Origin: a bacterium
Lineage (GTDB): Bacteria > Latescibacterota > UBA2968 > GCA-2709665
Length of the DNA: 8,157 nt
Assembly (NCBI GenBank): GCA_027619145.1
Contig: JAQCGA010000155.1
Span: 1-8,157 of the forward strand
Direction: 5' to 3'
Under the pieces are notes generated by a model. That model saw nothing but the letters and a program-made list of their open reading frames with translations, ran no database searches and was not told where the DNA came from. Positions 5,729-8,157 of this stretch are shown here, piece after piece. The position numbers and the translations under genes are program-made. The stretch's first letter is position 1. Every line of letters starts with the position of its first letter.

Positions 5729-6985
5729 TCAGGCGAAGCGTTCTATGCAAAGAGGCGCCAGGTCGATTTGGGGTGGTTTGCGGGCGACCAGTTGGGATAC
5801 GAGTTTCCCGGTGATGGGGCCAAGAGAAATCCCGATCATGGCATGGCCTGCGGCTACGATCAGATTTTCGAAGGCTTCTGATCGACCGAGGAAGGGCAGT
5901 CCGTCTGGCGTGCAGGGCCGCAGGCCGCGCCAGATTTCGAGTTGTTCGAGGCTATTGGGGTCCAGGGCCGGAAGATACCGGGGTACGGCGTTCAAGATGG
6001 CACGTACCCGGCGGTTGTTGATGGAAAGGTCCAGGCCCGCCAGTTCCAGGGTACCCGCAAATCGCAAGTTGTCTCCCATTGGGGTGACGGCAACTTTGGA
6101 TTCGGCCAGGGATGCGGGAATCGTTGGGCAAATGGGGGGGCGCTTGAAGGTGATGCTATAGCCTTTGGCTGGTTGGATGGGTAGATTCAGGCCCAAGGTT
6201 TTGACAACTCCGGGAGACCAGGAGCCGCTGGCTAAGATGATCTGGTTGGCGGTAAATTCGCCACGGGTCGTTTGGATGGTGTGGATACGGCCGGAGGTGG
6301 TTTCAAACCCCAGGACCTCGGTATTGGGACGGAGATCTGCACCCCGGGATTGGGCGTGTTGGGCGAGTTCTTTGACGAAGCGATCCGGGATCAGGTGGGC
6401 GTCTTGAGGGAAGTACACTGCGCCTATTGTGTTGTAATGGACAGCGGGATCGAGTTTCTGTAGCTCTTCTGGGGTGAGCACTTCGGTTTGGACGCCGTTT
6501 TGGGAAAGGAGGTGCGCTTCTTCAACGCCACCGGCCAGACCTTCTGGCGTGCGGTAGACGGCCAGGTGCCCTTTCTTCTGGTAGCCGAAGTCCAGGTCCT
6601 GGATGGAAGCCAGTTCGTCAAATAAACGCAGACTGGCCAGGTTGAGGTCTCGGATAACGGGGATGGAGCGAAGCATCTGTTTTTCAGCGCAGGCGGCATG
6701 AAATTTCCACAACCAGGATGCCAGTTCCAGGTTCAGACGGGGTTTGATGTAGAACGGGCTTTCGGGGTCCAGCATCCATCGGAGGCCTTTGGAGATCACG
6801 CCGGGCGCGGCAAGGGGGACGCTGTGGCTGGGTACGATGAGGCCCGCATTGCCGTAGGAGCTACCGGAGCAGATTTCACCCTTTTCAAGTACGGTAACTT
6901 TTCTGCCGGTTTCGAGCAGATAATGGGCCGAACAGATGCCCACAGAGCCTCCGCCAATGATCACAACATCTGTTTGATGTCGCAT
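5729..6985 (-). CDS. DadA-like FAD-dependent D-amino acid dehydrogenase/oxidoreductase
   Basis: A 418-residue flavoprotein of the DAO (glycine/D-amino acid oxidase) superfamily. The N-terminal strand VVII is followed by the dinucleotide motif GGGSVG (11-16) and by Glu34 at the end of the second strand, which binds the adenosine ribose. SGSSYGNAG (40-48) and LDPESPFYIKPRL (72-84) are typical of DadA-like proteins. Near the C-terminus, RGLRPCTPDGLPFLG (353-367) and AAGHAMIGISLGP (378-390) form the second flavin-binding segment. Members oxidise D-amino acids or cyclic imino acids such as D-hydroxyproline to imines, passing electrons to a quinone or other acceptor. The start is set at the ATG with AGAGGG seven bases upstream; an in-frame ATG nine codons earlier has no such site. 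The neighbouring DHDPS-family gene fits use on imino acids, but substrate is inferred only. Confidence 0.88.
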   Translation of the reverse strand: MRHQTDVVIIGGGSVGICSAHYLLETGRKVTVLEKGEICSGSSYGNAGLIVPSHSVPLAAPGVISKGLRWMLDPESPFYIKPRLNLELASWLWKFHAACAEKQMLRSIPVIRDLNLASLRLFDELASIQDLDFGYQKKGHLAVYRTPEGLAGGVEEAHLLSQNGVQTEVLTPEELQKLDPAVHYNTIGAVYFPQDAHLIPDRFVKELAQHAQSRGADLRPNTEVLGFETTSGRIHTIQTTRGEFTANQIILASGSWSPGVVKTLGLNLPIQPAKGYSITFKRPPICPTIPASLAESKVAVTPMGDNLRFAGTLELAGLDLSINNRRVRAILNAVPRYLPALDPNSLEQLEIWRGLRPCTPDGLPFLGRSEAFENLIVAAGHAMIGISLGPITGKLVSQLVARKPPQIDLAPLCIERFA

Positions 6986-6992
6986 GAGATCG

Positions 6993-6998
6993 CCCTCT
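6993..6998 (-). promoter_or_regulatory. Ribosome binding site deciding the FAD dehydrogenase start
   Basis: AGAGGG sits seven bases before the ATG at 6985, directly ahead of the residues MRHQTDVVII. The alternative in-frame ATG at 7012 has no purine-rich site, so the shorter protein is preferred. Confidence 0.6.
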
Positions 6999-7031
6999 AA
7001 AAGAAGGTCCATTTCGTGACGAATGTGGGTT

Positions 7032-7931
7032 CTATTTCAACGGATAGGTGAGGAGGTCAAGTTGGCTCAACGATGGTTTCAGGCGTTCGATTTCTTCTTC
7101 GGTGGCAGAGAGCATGGGAGCGCGTAAGTAGCGAGAAGCGATCTGGTTGCATTCCAGGGCGGCCCGCCAGAGGGCCTGGAATTTTCCGCCTATTGTGTCC
7201 GCCAGCGCAAACAGGGGGCGTTCGATATTTCGGATGATTGTGGCGGCGGCTTCGACGTCTTTTTTTTGATATGCATTCCAGTACTGGGTGGCGATGTGCG
7301 GGGCGAAAGAGGAAAGATAACAAAAAAAGGCCGGGTTCCATGGCCACTGGGTGTAGTTGCGCCAGAGGCCGCCGCCGGTGAGGAATGTCCAATGGTTACC
7401 GTATTTGTGAAGCGTATCCGCCGCGTAGTCCAGGGAGCCGTCTTCTTTGAAACAACAGATATTGGGAATATCGAGCAAGGCATCCAGGATGTTATGAGGC
7501 GGAAAGCCTACGAGCATGACGGGCATGATTTCTGCGATGGCTTTGTAGTGGGCTATTTTGCCGGCGGGCAGGGCGTGGTCTGAGGGCAGGACCATGAGAA
7601 CATCTACACCGAGTTCCTGGCAGTACCGTGCAAATTCAATGGCGATGCGGTCCGGCCACCTGCGTGTGGCGGCTACGGTGAGGGCACGGCCGTTGACCTG
7701 TTCTACCATGCAGTGTGTGAGTTGCGTAACTTCTTCGTCGCTGAGAAAGTCGAACTGGCTATCTCCGTAGGTGAGGAGGCTTACTCTACTGCCGCCCGCG
7801 ATGCCTACTTCGATGATGTTGCGAATGCCTTCCCAGTCGATTTCACCGTCCGATAAAAATGTTGTAGGGAGAGAGTTGACGGGCCCCTGAATCTGAGATT
7901 GGAGTTCATTCGGTATTTTGACAGGTGGCAT
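7032..7931 (-). CDS. Dihydrodipicolinate synthase/N-acetylneuraminate lyase family protein
   Basis: A 299-residue class I aldolase-fold (TIM barrel) protein of about the usual DHDPS/NAL family length, presumably cytoplasmic. The N-terminal GPVNSLPTTF (16-25) matches the family's opening strand, and CFKEDGS around Lys162 matches the Schiff-base lysine strand. The family forms a lysine-pyruvate (or related 2-keto acid) imine and catalyses aldol cleavage or condensation, or deamination and dehydration. Two family signatures differ: the GTTGE substrate loop reads TYGDS (54-58), and the YNxP motif with the catalytic tyrosine reads VGFPP (141-145), which puts Val where Tyr is expected. It is therefore unlikely to be an ordinary DapA; a catabolic lyase or deaminase is more plausible. 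The start is an ATG with GGAGAG six bases upstream. The FAD dehydrogenase follows after 46 bases. Family assignment is firm; the substrate is unknown. Confidence 0.88.
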   Translation of the reverse strand: MPPVKIPNELQSQIQGPVNSLPTTFLSDGEIDWEGIRNIIEVGIAGGSRVSLLTYGDSQFDFLSDEEVTQLTHCMVEQVNGRALTVAATRRWPDRIAIEFARYCQELGVDVLMVLPSDHALPAGKIAHYKAIAEIMPVMLVGFPPHNILDALLDIPNICCFKEDGSLDYAADTLHKYGNHWTFLTGGGLWRNYTQWPWNPAFFCYLSSFAPHIATQYWNAYQKKDVEAAATIIRNIERPLFALADTIGGKFQALWRAALECNQIASRYLRAPMLSATEEEIERLKPSLSQLDLLTYPLK

Positions 7932-7937
7932 GGGGAT

Positions 7938-7943
7938 CTCTCC
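7938..7943 (-). promoter_or_regulatory. Ribosome binding site of the DHDPS-family gene
   Basis: GGAGAG lies six bases before the ATG at 7931, inside the 16-base gap after the stop codon of the upstream gene. It supports this start and tight coupling between the two genes. Confidence 0.6.
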
Positions 7944-7947
7944 GAAT

Positions 7948-8157
7948 TTAGGGCAGGAGGATATCCGTATCTTTTTCGACCACGCGGGCGATGGCGTTCT
8001 GGCAAGACCGGGTAAGCGAATAATTTAAATGATTGTTCCAGGTGCTGAAGATGCCCAGTTGTACCAGGAGATGTTTTTCACCAGAGAGCCAGCAAGCGTA
8101 TTTTTTGCCTCCGTAAACGGAGTACATGATGCGGTTCATGCGTTTCTGGAGACGGTT
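7948..8157 (-). CDS. C-terminal part of an unrecognised protein (cut by window edge)
   Basis: The reading frame is open from the window edge to a TAA at 7948-7950 and gives the last 69 residues of a protein whose start lies outside the window. An internal ATG at 8139 exists, but the frame continues upstream without a stop, and I see no reason to start there. The visible part has a basic beginning (NRLQKRMNR), a strand-like stretch (KKYACWLSGEKHLLVQLGIF), an aromatic and asparagine-rich piece (STWNNHLNY) and an acidic end (EKDTDILLP). I do not recognise the family and assign no function. Its stop is only 16 bases before the next start codon on the same strand, so it is very likely co-transcribed with the DHDPS-family gene. 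That it is coding is supported by the continuous frame and the tight spacing. Confidence 0.6.
   Translation of the reverse strand, partial: NRLQKRMNRIMYSVYGGKKYACWLSGEKHLLVQLGIFSTWNNHLNYSLTRSCQNAIARVVEKDTDILLP

Noticed and set aside
1..8157. Search for CRISPR repeats, tRNA or rRNA genes, insertion-sequence ends, toxin-antitoxin or defence genes
   Set aside because: No regularly spaced repeats, RNA gene signatures, transposase motifs or small antitoxin-like gene pairs were seen on either strand by reading.

Overview
The window is an ordinary-looking stretch of bacterial chromosome in which every supported gene lies on the minus strand, so transcription runs from position 8157 down to 1. There are seven complete protein genes, one gene cut by the right-hand window edge, and one short, apparently broken gene. 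Gaps between genes are 13 to 123 bases, and most starts carry a clear Shine-Dalgarno sequence, so this looks like one operon or a few overlapping ones. I see no tRNA, rRNA, CRISPR array, insertion sequence, phage gene, convincing promoter or terminator. No stretch of more than 300 bases lacks a gene.

In transcription order the layout is: the C-terminal end of an unrecognised protein (8157-7948); a dihydrodipicolinate synthase/N-acetylneuraminate lyase family protein (7931-7032); a DadA-like FAD amino acid dehydrogenase (6985-5729); an AstE/aspartoacylase-type zinc deacylase (5658-4663); a short frameshifted remnant that resembles the start of a BNR/sialidase-type protein (4643-4436); a type I sulfatase with an intact formylglycine motif (4374-2896); a purple-acid-phosphatase-like metallophosphoesterase with several metal ligands replaced (2772-1642); an enolase-superfamily (mandelate racemase/muconate lactonizing enzyme) protein with a TTG start (1628-534); and a small HAD protein of the soluble P-type ATPase-like group with a GTG start (478-8).

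The content is catabolic. One route the genes could support is breakdown of amino or imino acids: a deacylase, an epimerase-type enolase-superfamily enzyme, an FAD dehydrogenase and a DHDPS-family lyase or deaminase. This recalls hydroxyproline or D-amino acid catabolism. The sulfatase, the phosphatase-like protein and the possible sialidase remnant point instead to sulfated or sialylated glycans. The window holds no transporter, regulator, hydroxyproline epimerase or semialdehyde dehydrogenase that would decide between these.

The set of families, the moderately high GC content and the mixed ATG/GTG/TTG starts suggest an uncultivated, probably free-living heterotroph, for example of the Latescibacterota, Poribacteria or Planctomycetota type. 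This is a guess from gene content, not from a marker gene. I found no clear case for a novel defence or mobile system. The most unusual points are enzymes whose scaffold is intact but whose key residues differ by eye alignment (DHDPS-like, phosphatase-like and enolase-superfamily proteins), and the gene remnant between the deacylase and the sulfatase.
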